DNA of 64,000 bases from Jejudonia soesokkakensis (GTDB lineage: Bacteria > Bacteroidota > Bacteroidia > Flavobacteriales > Flavobacteriaceae): the NCBI RefSeq assembly GCF_042664795.1, contig NZ_JBHTBN010000001.1, positions 310,001-374,000 of the forward strand. Direction: 5' to 3'. Positions 8,724-17,311 of the stretch are shown in pieces; position 1 is the first letter of the stretch, and every line of letters starts with the position of its first letter. Below the pieces are notes generated by a model. That model saw only the letters and a list, made by a program, of their open reading frames with translations, searched no databases and was not told where the DNA came from. A program made the position numbers and the translations under genes.

Positions 8724-10172
8724 TTATCCTACCGAACCTTCTAAACTAATTTCTAATAATTTTTGAGCCTCTACAGCAAACTCCATAGGCAGCTTATTTA
8801 AAACTTCTTTACTAAAACCGTTTACAATTAGTGCAATAGCTTTTTCGGTGTCAATACCTCGCTGATTACAGTAAAAGATCTGGTCTTCTCCAATTTTACT
8901 TGTGGTTGCTTCGTGTTCTATCTGTGCCGTTTTATTTTGAGCTTCAATGTATGGGAAGGTATGTGCTCCACAATTATTCCCCATTAACAATGAGTCACAT
9001 TGTGAAAAGTTACGTGCATTTTCTGCCCGCGGACTTATCTTCACCAAACCTCTATAGCTGTTTTGAGACTGACCCGCGCTTATCCCTTTGGAGATGATGG
9101 TGCTTTTAGTGTTTTTACCTAAATGGATCATTTTCGTTCCCGTATCTGCTTGCTGAAAGTTATTCGTTACAGCAATTGAGTAAAACTCACCAATAGAATT
9201 ATCTCCTTTAAGGATGCAACTTGGATACTTCCAGGTTACGGCACTACCAGTTTCCACTTGTGTCCATGAGATTTTTGCATTTTTCTCGCAGATTCCTCGT
9301 TTAGTTACGAAATTATACACTCCGCCTTTTCCTTCTTTATTTCCAGGAAACCAGTTTTGAACAGTAGAGTATTTGATTTCGGCATCGTCTAAAGCGATTA
9401 ATTCTACAACTGCGGCATGCAATTGATTTTCATCCCTACTTGGCGCTGTACAGCCTTCGAGATAGCTTACGTAACTTCCTTTATCTGCAACAACTAATGT
9501 TCTTTCAAATTGCCCAGTACCGGCTTGGTTAATTCTAAAATAAGTAGAAAGTTCCATTGGGCATCGAACTCCTTTTGGAATGTAGCAAAAAGACCCATCA
9601 CTAAAGACAGCACTGTTAAGAGCTGCATAAAAATTGTCTTTTTGGGGTACTACAGAACCAATATATTTTTTTACGAGCTCAGGATGCTCTTTAATAGCTT
9701 CAGAAATAGAACAGAATATAATGCCCTTTTTAGCTAAAGTATCTTTAAATGTAGTAGCAACAGACACTGAGTCCATCACGATATCTACGGCAACTCCGGC
9801 AAGCTTTTTTTGTTCATCTAACGAAATTCCTAGTTTATTGAAAGTTTCCAACAACTCAGGATCTACTTCATCGATGCTATTGTATTTAGGCTTTTTATTG
9901 GGAGCAGAGTAGTAGGATATATTCTGAAAGTTTGGTTTCGTATAATGAACATTCGCCCATTCTGGTTCTACCATTTCCTTCCAATATTTAAATGACTCTA
10001 AACGCCACTCCGTCATCCATTCTGGCTCCTCCTTCTTCATTGAGATCGCTCGAACGATATCTTCGTTAAGACCCACAGGAAATGTTTCAGATTCGATATC
10101 TGTGTAAAATCCGTACTCGTATTCTTTTGTCTCGAGCTCTTTCTTTAAATCGTCTTCGGTATACTTACTCAT
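8724..10172 (-). CDS. sufB: Fe-S assembly scaffold component SufB
   Basis: The main scaffold subunit on which Fe-S clusters are assembled with SufC and SufD. The 482 residues span the full family. Visible are the N-terminal helical region (EYGFYTDIESETFP, PEWMTEWRLESFKYW), the long beta-helix (SYLEGCTAPSRDENQLHAA), and the C-terminal block SQCDSLLMGNNCGAHTFPYI followed by QIEHEATTSKIGEDQIFYC. The latter two carry the conserved Cys and Glu residues implicated in sulfur transfer and cluster binding. It starts 19 bp after sufA. Confidence 0.97.
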   Translation of the reverse strand: MSKYTEDDLKKELETKEYEYGFYTDIESETFPVGLNEDIVRAISMKKEEPEWMTEWRLESFKYWKEMVEPEWANVHYTKPNFQNISYYSAPNKKPKYNSIDEVDPELLETFNKLGISLDEQKKLAGVAVDIVMDSVSVATTFKDTLAKKGIIFCSISEAIKEHPELVKKYIGSVVPQKDNFYAALNSAVFSDGSFCYIPKGVRCPMELSTYFRINQAGTGQFERTLVVADKGSYVSYLEGCTAPSRDENQLHAAVVELIALDDAEIKYSTVQNWFPGNKEGKGGVYNFVTKRGICEKNAKISWTQVETGSAVTWKYPSCILKGDNSIGEFYSIAVTNNFQQADTGTKMIHLGKNTKSTIISKGISAGQSQNSYRGLVKISPRAENARNFSQCDSLLMGNNCGAHTFPYIEAQNKTAQIEHEATTSKIGEDQIFYCNQRGIDTEKAIALIVNGFSKEVLNKLPMEFAVEAQKLLEISLEGSVG

Positions 10173-10191
10173 GTTGTTATTTCAGAAATTA

Positions 10192-10521
10192 TTAAAGAGA
10201 GAAACTTTCTCCGCATCCACAGGTTCTGTTAGCGTTAGGATTATTAAAAACAAATCCTTTTCCATTAAGACCCCCGCTATATTCTAGCGTTGTGCCTACC
10301 AGATAGAGAAAGCTTTTTTTATCTACCGCAATCTTAACGTTATGATCTTCAAAAACTTTGTCATTCTCTCCAGATACATTGTCGAACTTAAGTTCATATG
10401 ACAGCCCAGAACATCCTCCACTTTTAACTCCAACGCGCACAAAATCCTTGTCAATGGTATAGCCTTCTTCGGCCATCAATTGAGCAATTTTAGATTTTGC
10501 ATTTTCACTAACTGTTATCAT
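10192..10521 (-). CDS. sufA: A-type Fe-S carrier SufA/IscA (HesB family)
   Basis: First gene of the suf operon. The 109-residue A-type carrier has the three metal-binding Cys at 37 (GVKSGGCSGLSYE) and at 101 and 103 (RTCGCGESF). It delivers Fe-S clusters from the scaffold to targets. Its ATG lies about 28 bases downstream of a near-consensus promoter, so it leads the transcript. Whether it should be called SufA, IscA or ErpA cannot be settled by sequence alone; the operon context favours SufA. Confidence 0.93.
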   Translation of the reverse strand: MITVSENAKSKIAQLMAEEGYTIDKDFVRVGVKSGGCSGLSYELKFDNVSGENDKVFEDHNVKIAVDKKSFLYLVGTTLEYSGGLNGKGFVFNNPNANRTCGCGESFSL

Positions 10522-10548
10522 AAAATAGATTTATTCTAAATTAGACTG

Positions 10549-10578
10549 CAAATATACGGCAAATGGTACGTTTTACAA
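10549..10578 (-). promoter_or_regulatory. Promoter of the suf operon
   Basis: On the minus strand TTG (10576-10578), exactly 19 bases, then TATATTTG (10549-10556): a full match to the Bacteroidota TTG-N19-TAnnTTTG promoter. Transcription should begin near 10542, about 20 bases before the sufA ATG at 10521. I see no IscR- or Fur-like palindrome overlapping it. Confidence 0.7.
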
Positions 10579-10640
10579 TGGTTGAAGTCAAATATAAACT
10601 TATCGAAACATAAGTTTTATTAATAGCCCGAAGATGCGAT

Positions 10641-11714
10641 TTATTGTTGAAAATCAGGATTAGCAATAAATTCTGGATCAGACAGTGTAAGAAGAAAAGC
10701 TTTGAGGTCTGCTTTGTCACTCTCTGTCATGTGGGCTCCTCCCGTATTGATGTTTTTCATTAGTGGATCAACAGTTTCAGAAAAAACCAATCCTTCACTA
10801 TAATGATTGATAACCTCTTCAAGGGTTGCAAAGCGGCCATCGTGCATGAAAGGGGCTGTATAGGCTAAATTTCGAAGGGATGGGGTTTTAAAAAGTCCAA
10901 AATCTCTAGGATCACCAGTTACTTCTCCTAGGCCTAAATCGGTAAAATTTTCATCCAGTGCATTATTGTGAAATGCATTGTCGGTCCAAAGGGGTGTATT
11001 GGGTAGCCCATGACAGTGAAAACAGTCTCCACGACCTTCGTCCAGATATATAGCCAACCCATTTTCTTCTTGGGGTGTTAGGGTAGCTGTACCATTCAAG
11101 GATTTGTCAAATTTTGAGTCAGCAGAAATGAGCGTTCTTACAAATTGTGACATGGCTTTTGTTACTAAGGTAGAATCTATAGTTGAAGTTCCAAAGGCTT
11201 CACGGAACATTTCGGGATAGATATCACTATTCTGAAGTGTATTTTCAACATTAGACCAGGTATTATCCATTTCGACCGGATTTCTCACGGGTTCAAACAT
11301 TTGTTGCTCTAAGGTAGTAGCGCTTCCGTCCCAATTAAATTTTTCACTAAAATTAAAAGCAAGGTTTTGTAATGGCATTGAGTTTCTAAATCCAATATCT
11401 CCTGTGATACCAATACTAAATTGTCTTCGGTCTGAAAATCCGTTTTGCGGTTTGTGGCAGTCTACACAAGCCTGGGTGTTATTTCTGGAAAGAATAGGAT
11501 CAAAAAACAACCTTTTTCCTAAGGCAATTCCCTCTACGGTTTGAGGATTGTCTGAAGGAATCACAGGGGGTAGAATACTCGTCTGAAAAAAAGGAGGAAC
11601 TTCCAGAGGTAAAGGAGTTGCAGTATATTCTTCAGCATCTGGACTTTTGCCTTTTGAACACGACAAGAGTAGAAATCCTAAAAAAAATATACTGCAAATT
11701 TTACCTACATTCAT
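10641..11714 (-). CDS. MbnH/MauG-type di-haem cytochrome c peroxidase-family lipoprotein
   Basis: A 357-residue periplasm-facing lipoprotein (lipobox FLLLSCS, Cys19). It has two c-type haem sites, CVDCH at residues 83-87 and CFHCH at 231-235, and the family LGKRLFFDPILSRNNTQACVDCHKPQ region, read here in pieces. PFMHDGRFATLEEVINHY near residue 290 is also characteristic. The family spans bacterial cytochrome c peroxidases, MauG and MbnH. The gene starts 8 bp after a MbnP-family gene, and MbnH/MbnP is an established pair in which the di-haem enzyme oxidises a tryptophan of MbnP to kynurenine. Pairing therefore argues for MbnH rather than a simple peroxidase. Confidence 0.88.
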   Translation of the reverse strand: MNVGKICSIFFLGFLLLSCSKGKSPDAEEYTATPLPLEVPPFFQTSILPPVIPSDNPQTVEGIALGKRLFFDPILSRNNTQACVDCHKPQNGFSDRRQFSIGITGDIGFRNSMPLQNLAFNFSEKFNWDGSATTLEQQMFEPVRNPVEMDNTWSNVENTLQNSDIYPEMFREAFGTSTIDSTLVTKAMSQFVRTLISADSKFDKSLNGTATLTPQEENGLAIYLDEGRGDCFHCHGLPNTPLWTDNAFHNNALDENFTDLGLGEVTGDPRDFGLFKTPSLRNLAYTAPFMHDGRFATLEEVINHYSEGLVFSETVDPLMKNINTGGAHMTESDKADLKAFLLTLSDPEFIANPDFQQ

Positions 11715-11722
11715 TAGTTGTA

Positions 11723-12520
11723 CTATTGAGTTACTTCGCCTAAGCTAAAAACTGTAGCGCCATTTTCATTCATGTCTAATTGTGCCTGAAAGTTGGGCAT
11801 TAAAACCATAAAACGAGTATTTAAATCCCAAGTAATTGGATTTTTAAACCATTCAGCAATATTAGCTTTTACTTCTATGGTAGTGTTATTTTGGATAGAT
11901 ACTCCTCCTAAATTCACAACAAAGGAAGTATCTCTTAGCTCTTCTAAAGTTCCAGGACCAGGCGGAAGTGAACTGTGTCTATTCGCTCTCACTGTATGAA
12001 ATTGAAAGCTCGTAGTTTCACTTAAACTATTTACGTATGTTCCTTCTATGCGCTGAAAGTGGTATCCTGCTCCTAAGGGCGCGGGTACGCTCCAAAATCC
12101 ATCTACCGAATTTAGGTCTGCATAGCCACCAACTTTATCATTGTCTTCATCATCAAATCCAAAAGTAAAAGAAACAGTATACTCTCCTTCTGGAATTTCT
12201 ATGTTAGGTGTGAATTCAACATTTTGAGAATTTCTAGCTAAAATTAAATTATAGTCTTCTGCTGCATACACAGTACCATCTATAGTTGAAGTAAAAGTAA
12301 TATCTGAAATCAAATAATTTACTTTAGAAAGCGTCATGCTTTCTCCATTTGCATTGACATATGTGGTGTTCTCGTAGTCTGAATTTTCAATATTTTCTCC
12401 ATCCCAGTTTTGGGTAAATCTGAAGGTTACATTGGTATCTTCAGAAGTGTTGTTACTATCATCTGTATCACAACTTATAGCAACAATAAAAATGGATAGG
12501 GCAAAAATTATTTTTTTCAT
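11723..12520 (-). CDS. MbnP-family copper-associated lipoprotein
   Basis: A 265-residue lipoprotein (MKKIIFALSIFIVAISC, Cys17). It fits the MbnP family: an N-terminal strand VTFRFTQNWDGENI, a mid-region SKVNYLISDITFTS, EGEYTVSFTFGFDD, and the conserved patch GFWSVPAPLGAGYHFQRIEG around Trp143. Candidate Trp for oxidative modification are Trp39 and Trp143. Known MbnP proteins bind copper after kynurenine formation by MbnH; that function is inferred here from homology and from the di-haem enzyme 8 bp downstream. Middle gene of a three-gene unit, 23 bp after the propeller gene. Confidence 0.85.
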   Translation of the reverse strand: MKKIIFALSIFIVAISCDTDDSNNTSEDTNVTFRFTQNWDGENIENSDYENTTYVNANGESMTLSKVNYLISDITFTSTIDGTVYAAEDYNLILARNSQNVEFTPNIEIPEGEYTVSFTFGFDDEDNDKVGGYADLNSVDGFWSVPAPLGAGYHFQRIEGTYVNSLSETTSFQFHTVRANRHSSLPPGPGTLEELRDTSFVVNLGGVSIQNNTTIEVKANIAEWFKNPITWDLNTRFMVLMPNFQAQLDMNENGATVFSLGEVTQ

Positions 12521-12543
12521 GTTTTAAAAAAACTAGTTATTAC

Positions 12544-13908
12544 TTATTGAGTTAATTTAACAAGGAAAATATCCTTGATTCCTTTATTTATTTCAATATC
12601 GCCGTCGGTACTTTCGGTATTTCCAACCAACAATATTTTATTATCACTGGTGTGTACGGCACTGTTTCCGAAGTCTAAATTAGTACCTCCAAACGCTTCG
12701 TTATACAGCAAGTCTCCTTCTTGGTCTATAATGATAATCCAAGCATCATTAAGGCCATTGCCTTCAGCAATATCACCATCATTACTTCTGGTAGTACCTG
12801 CAATGACATAGTTGCCGTTCTGCATTTGTGAGATACTTCGTGCGGTATCAAACTCAGTACCACCAAGAGATTTTTGCCAGATAAGATCACCTGTAGGACT
12901 TATTTTTATGACCCAGCTGTCTGCATTTCCTTTTGCTTCGGAAACATCCTGATCACTACTTCTTGTATCTCCTACAATAAGATAATTATTATCTGTCGTT
13001 TCAATAATATCGTAAGCTACATCAATTTCTGACCCACCGTAGTTATTCTCCCAAATGATATCTCCGGAAGCATTTATTTTTACAATCCAGAAATCATAGG
13101 CACCTTTATTATTTGTAATATCAACGTCTGTACTGTCACTAAAACCAATAATAACAATATCTCCAGTTGAGGTTTCGATCGCTTTATGGGCAGTATCTGT
13201 AAAAGATCCTCCAAAGTATCGACTCCATACAAAATCACCAGCAGCATTTAATTTGATAGCCCAATAATCTCCTCCTGCATGAGCAGCATTTGGTCGACCT
13301 GCATTTCCTTGCCCGCCACTTGCACTAACATCTAGAACTCCTGTGGCTATAAAACCGCCATCTTGTGTGGAAGTAACATCAAACGCTTGATCACTTCCTA
13401 CGAACCCAAAATTTTGTTCCCAGACGAGGGTTCCTTCTCCATCTATTTTTACAATCCAGTAGTCGAAAAAGCCTTCATTTCCCGATACATCCCCGTCATT
13501 ACTTCTGCTTTTTCCTGCAATAACATAGCCTCCATCGTTTGTTTTTGTAATCCCTGAAGCTTCATCGTTTGCAGTGCCTCCATAAGTGTGTTGCCAGATA
13601 ATGTCTCCTGTTCGGCTTAATTTTAGGATCCAGTAATCTGCATCATCTGCAGTTTTCCCCATGACATCTCCGTCCAAACTTTCGGTCGTTCCTAAAATGA
13701 TATAAGCTCCATCATTAGATTCTAGAATGGCAACTGCGTTATCTATGTTAGAACCTCCAAAAGTTTTTGTAAAGTCTAATACGAAGGTGTTGTTAATAGC
13801 ATCGTCATCATCATTGTAGAGCGTCACTTCATCATCATTACAGGATGAAAAACCAATTAAAAAAATAAAAAGCGATAAAATCTTGAATTGTATAGAAGTA
13901 TTAAACAT
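12544..13908 (-). CDS. Seven-repeat beta-propeller lipoprotein
   Basis: A 454-residue lipoprotein (IGFSSC, Cys23). After a short acidic linker it has seven tandem repeats of about 57 residues with the pattern G-G-[ST]-x(2)-D-x-A, DGGYVIAGKSRSNDGD, then DYWIVKI and GD-[IL]-[IV]-W. Seven units imply a closed seven-bladed propeller; repeat 3 carries a Gly/Ala/Asn-rich insertion. No enzymatic motif is seen, so a binding or scaffolding role at the cell surface is likely. It is the first gene of the unit with MbnP (23 bp away) and the di-haem enzyme, so it may assist copper/MbnP chemistry; that link is from position only. Confidence 0.8.
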   Translation of the reverse strand: MFNTSIQFKILSLFIFLIGFSSCNDDEVTLYNDDDDAINNTFVLDFTKTFGGSNIDNAVAILESNDGAYIILGTTESLDGDVMGKTADDADYWILKLSRTGDIIWQHTYGGTANDEASGITKTNDGGYVIAGKSRSNDGDVSGNEGFFDYWIVKIDGEGTLVWEQNFGFVGSDQAFDVTSTQDGGFIATGVLDVSASGGQGNAGRPNAAHAGGDYWAIKLNAAGDFVWSRYFGGSFTDTAHKAIETSTGDIVIIGFSDSTDVDITNNKGAYDFWIVKINASGDIIWENNYGGSEIDVAYDIIETTDNNYLIVGDTRSSDQDVSEAKGNADSWVIKISPTGDLIWQKSLGGTEFDTARSISQMQNGNYVIAGTTRSNDGDIAEGNGLNDAWIIIIDQEGDLLYNEAFGGTNLDFGNSAVHTSDNKILLVGNTESTDGDIEINKGIKDIFLVKLTQ

Positions 13909-13983
13909 CGAATATGTTGATTTTGAGTAGTAACGTAAAAAACAATTATGAATTGTCTGTCAATTGCAAACTCGTTTAAATAC

Positions 13984-14017
13984 AGCAATTTTTAAGCCAA
14001 GTTGCTTAAAAATTGCT
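13984..14017. repeat. Perfect 14-bp inverted repeat, probable terminator hairpin
   Basis: AGCAATTTTTAAGC (13984-13997) is perfectly complementary to GCTTAAAAATTGCT (14004-14017) around a 6-base loop. It lies about 47 bp past the stop of the T9SS choice-of-anchor B gene and 76 bp before the propeller gene start, so it separates two minus-strand units. There is no T-run, so it may stall or protect RNA rather than act as a canonical intrinsic terminator. Confidence 0.7.
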
Positions 14018-14063
14018 AATTATTTACGATAGGTCGTAAAAAGTATGTTTTATTAAAAGGGTC

Positions 14064-15992
14064 CTATTTTTTGATGATCTTTTTTGAAGCTTTCTTGTTT
14101 ATGTTCAGAAAATATAACCCTTTAGAATAGGTTATAATGTCAATTGTCTTTTCAAATACATCTAGATTGTTTTCAGAAAATAAAATCTTTCCTGTCACAT
14201 CACTAATGGTAATATTTGATATTGCTTCTGAAGCCGATTTAATAGTAACAACCTCTGAAGATGGATTAGGGTATATACTTAATCCATTTTCAAAGGTAAC
14301 ATCGTCTGTTCCAAGAATGGGTCTTACTCTAAGGGTAAAACTACAATTTGATGTGTTTCCTGAACCATCTGTTGCTGAAAATTGTACGGTGTAATCACCT
14401 TCTGTTAGCTGGGAGTTTACAGTAGGTGTTTGTGAAACATCTATTGATAAACAATTATCTGTTATGGTTACAACTCCATCATTTTCATAGCTAGGAACTG
14501 TGTAAAAGTTTTGACCATTGTCATAAGCTGCGTTTACAAATGACGGGCAATCTAATACAGGATCCAGATTGTCAACAATTGTTAAGGTAGAAGTGCATAT
14601 ATCTCTATTGCCAAAAGCATCATATACTTCCAAATCTACAGTTCTTGAGCCTATATCATTACAATTAAACGTAGTTTCACAAAGTATGAAGTTTACACTT
14701 CCACTATCGTCTGTTGAATTATTATCTATATCATTTGGAGTAATAGTAGCAGTACCATCAATACCAAGTTCTACGGTAAAATCATTACAATTTGCCATTG
14801 GAGCAGTAGTATCGCCATTAGAAGCCTTCACAATAAAAAGCCCTCTATTGATGTCACTAATCACAATGTTACCACTTTCAAAATAAGGATATACATTCCA
14901 AGCACCGCTAAAACTTGCATTATTGTTTTCTGGATAGGTGTCGAAAAACCCTTCTTCAGACATATTTGAATTAGCAATGTCACTTACATCAATCACCCGT
15001 AAGCCTGCTCTGTAGTTGGCCATATAATATTTAGTACCTTTTACATATCCATTGTGATCAATAGCAGAAGTGGGGCCAGTATAGTTAAAGGAAAACTGTG
15101 GATTATCCAAGTCTTCAAAATCAAATATTACAGTTCTTGTATTAAATCCAAAATCTTGTTCATCTAATTCGTCTCCTAGGATAAAGAAACGTTGGTCTTC
15201 TGTAAACCACCCTTGATGTGTATAGCCAACATTAGAATAGCTAATACTTGATATTGATTGGGGGTTGCTTTTGTCTGTAATATCTGCTATGACAATTTCG
15301 TCTTCATTACTTCCAATTAAAATTTCTCTTCCAACATAATCTAAATCGGGGCCACAATACGTTACTATTTGAGCATCATGACTATAAGAATCCATTCCGT
15401 ATCCACCTTCACTTACAGGATTTAAGGGGTCTTGAATGTTAATAAAGATAGGACCTCCAAAAGGGAATACACTTCGGTTAGCTCCAACAGGATATGCATA
15501 TCCTGTATCTTCGTTGATAACAATATTGTGTGCACTTCCGAAGCCGTTAAAATGGGCATCTTCGGTAAATGTTTGAGGTGGGCTGGTCACATTTCTTAAT
15601 CTTGTAAGATCGAAAACCTGCATGCCATGACCACTAGCTTCACTCACCACAAACGCATGATTGTTATAAACTTTAACGTCTCTCCAGCTACTATTGGAAG
15701 TGTGTGTAGGTAGTTTCCCTAAGTAAATTGGATTTATTGGGTCAGTAATGTCAATAAAAGCTGTACCGTTATTAAGAGCCATTAGTGCATATTCATTTCC
15801 ATTATCTGGATCTGTCCATCCCCATGAGTCATTTCCGCCTCCTGCATTCATGTCGTTTAAGGTTACTCTGGATTGAAGATCGTACCCATTACATGGAAAA
15901 GTTCCTGCCGAACCTCCATTACATGGGGTTTGAGCTAAAGTTACAGTAATAGTAATTAGTAAGAAGGGGAGTATTAATTTTTTCATTTTCAT
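14064..15992 (-). CDS. Choice-of-anchor B family protein with T9SS sorting domain
   Basis: A 642-residue secreted protein. Order: signal peptide (residues 1-20, ending TVTLAQ); choice-of-anchor B/LVIVD-type propeller (about 25-395) with SWGWTDPDNGNEYALM, FVVSEASGHGMQVFDLTRL, YSHDAQIVTY and TSAIDHNGYV; an extension with HYR-like Ig domains (about 400-560); and a T9SS type A C-terminal domain (about 570-642: LSIYPNPSSEVVTI to GLYFLNINKKASKKIIKK). T9SS cleaves this C-terminus and attaches or releases the protein at the outer surface. It starts 24 bp after its paralogue and is probably co-transcribed. Substrate unknown; the many conserved His/Asp suggest ligand or metal binding. Confidence 0.88.
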   Translation of the reverse strand: MKMKKLILPFLLITITVTLAQTPCNGGSAGTFPCNGYDLQSRVTLNDMNAGGGNDSWGWTDPDNGNEYALMALNNGTAFIDITDPINPIYLGKLPTHTSNSSWRDVKVYNNHAFVVSEASGHGMQVFDLTRLRNVTSPPQTFTEDAHFNGFGSAHNIVINEDTGYAYPVGANRSVFPFGGPIFINIQDPLNPVSEGGYGMDSYSHDAQIVTYCGPDLDYVGREILIGSNEDEIVIADITDKSNPQSISSISYSNVGYTHQGWFTEDQRFFILGDELDEQDFGFNTRTVIFDFEDLDNPQFSFNYTGPTSAIDHNGYVKGTKYYMANYRAGLRVIDVSDIANSNMSEEGFFDTYPENNNASFSGAWNVYPYFESGNIVISDINRGLFIVKASNGDTTAPMANCNDFTVELGIDGTATITPNDIDNNSTDDSGSVNFILCETTFNCNDIGSRTVDLEVYDAFGNRDICTSTLTIVDNLDPVLDCPSFVNAAYDNGQNFYTVPSYENDGVVTITDNCLSIDVSQTPTVNSQLTEGDYTVQFSATDGSGNTSNCSFTLRVRPILGTDDVTFENGLSIYPNPSSEVVTIKSASEAISNITISDVTGKILFSENNLDVFEKTIDIITYSKGLYFLNINKKASKKIIKK

Positions 15993-16016
15993 TTTTTTTA
16001 TTTAAAGTTGGAAAGC

Positions 16017-17264
16017 TTATCTCTTTTTCACAATATATAAACCTGTATTTATATCGCTAATAAGAATTTTTCCACTTTCAAAATATGGGTAAACATTCCA
16101 TGCGCCATCAAAACCAGCATTGTTGTTTGCAGGGAAAGTATCAAAATATCCAATTTCATTTAAAGTCCCACTTGCAGCATTGGTTGCATCTAAAACACGT
16201 AATCCGGCTGTGTAATTTGCCATAAAGTAAGAGTTTCCTTTTACGTAACCATTATGATCTATCGCTGGAGTTGGACCTGAATATTCCCCAATAAGTGAAG
16301 GATTGTCAAGATCTGAAAAATCAAACATAAGTGTTCTAGTATTAAATCCAAAATTTTGCTCATCGATTTCGTCGCCTAAAATAAATATAGTTTGATCTTC
16401 TGTAAACCAGCCTTGATGTGTATACCCAACTTGCCCATAAGAAATTGTAGATAATCCAATAGGGTTCGCTTTATCTGTAATGTCTACAATTGAAATTTGA
16501 TCTTCGTTACTGCCAATTAAAATTTCTTTCCCAGCATGTTCTGTATCCGGACCATTATACGTTACAACTTGTGCGTCATGGCTATAGGCGTCCATAGCAA
16601 ATCCACCTGCGGCAACTGGGTTTAGAGGATCTTGAATATCAATAAAATGAGGACCCCCATTAAAAGTTTGTGTCCCAACGGCATAAGCATAAGCCGAACT
16701 TTCATTAATAACAATATTATGCGCGTTTCCAAAACCTGTATATGTAGCATCAGCACTAAAATTTGAAGGTGGGTTAGAAACATTTCTTAACCGAGTTAGA
16801 TCAAAAACTTGCATTCCATGACCACTAGCTTCACTTACTATAAAGGCAAAATTATTGTACACTTTTACATCTCTCCATGCACTAGAGAAAGTAGCTGTGG
16901 GAAGCTTCCCCAAGTAAATAGGTGGGTCTGCAGTAATATCTACAAAAGCCACACCGTTATTGACACACATAAGAGCATATTCTTTTCCGGTAGAACTATC
17001 TGTCCAACCCCAAGAATCATTTCCTGCTGTGGCTCCAAATGTGACTAAATCAAAACGGTATACTAGATCATAATCATTACATTGAAATGGTCCAGCAAAA
17101 CCGTTTTCGCAAGGTGCAGTTCTAGGAATTTCTGCAGGATCCATGTCATCATTCATTCCCGTTCCATCATCGGTTACATCATCTGTTGTGTCTGAAGGTG
17201 AATCGTCTGATCCACACGAAATAATTGCAAAACTAATTACAATTAATAACAATATCTTTTTCAT
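16017..17264 (-). CDS. Choice-of-anchor B family lipoprotein
   Basis: A 415-residue paralogue of the next gene downstream, but anchored as a lipoprotein (MKKILLLIVISFAIISC, then a Ser/Asp/Thr-rich linker). The anchor B domain covers almost all of the rest, sharing SWGWTDSSTGKEYALM, SEASGHGMQVFDLTRL, YSHDAQVVTY and HQGWFTEDQ. It lacks the Ig-like and T9SS domains. The ATG at 17264 is chosen because a consensus promoter lies just upstream and the extra 25 residues from 17339 would precede a perfect lipoprotein signal. First gene of a two-gene unit. Confidence 0.87.
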   Translation of the reverse strand: MKKILLLIVISFAIISCGSDDSPSDTTDDVTDDGTGMNDDMDPAEIPRTAPCENGFAGPFQCNDYDLVYRFDLVTFGATAGNDSWGWTDSSTGKEYALMCVNNGVAFVDITADPPIYLGKLPTATFSSAWRDVKVYNNFAFIVSEASGHGMQVFDLTRLRNVSNPPSNFSADATYTGFGNAHNIVINESSAYAYAVGTQTFNGGPHFIDIQDPLNPVAAGGFAMDAYSHDAQVVTYNGPDTEHAGKEILIGSNEDQISIVDITDKANPIGLSTISYGQVGYTHQGWFTEDQTIFILGDEIDEQNFGFNTRTLMFDFSDLDNPSLIGEYSGPTPAIDHNGYVKGNSYFMANYTAGLRVLDATNAASGTLNEIGYFDTFPANNNAGFDGAWNVYPYFESGKILISDINTGLYIVKKR

Positions 17265-17281
17265 AATTTTTTTTAGGATTT

Positions 17282-17311
17282 CAAAAATAAGTTTTTTTTG
17301 AATTAACTCAA
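17282..17311 (-). promoter_or_regulatory. Promoter of the choice-of-anchor B operon
   Basis: On the minus strand TTG (17309-17311), 19 bases, TATTTTTG (17282-17289): a full match to the Bacteroidota consensus. The predicted start of transcription near 17275 lies about 10 bases before the ATG at 17264, which fixes that start codon. Confidence 0.7.

Noticed and set aside
10641..11714. Plain bacterial cytochrome c peroxidase
   Set aside because: Not excluded by motifs, but the MbnP-family partner 8 bp upstream makes the MbnH reading the better one.
12544..13908. Tandem repeat pattern considered as DNA-level satellite or CRISPR-like
   Set aside because: The repeats are at the protein level (about 57 residues, diverged codons) and form propeller blades.
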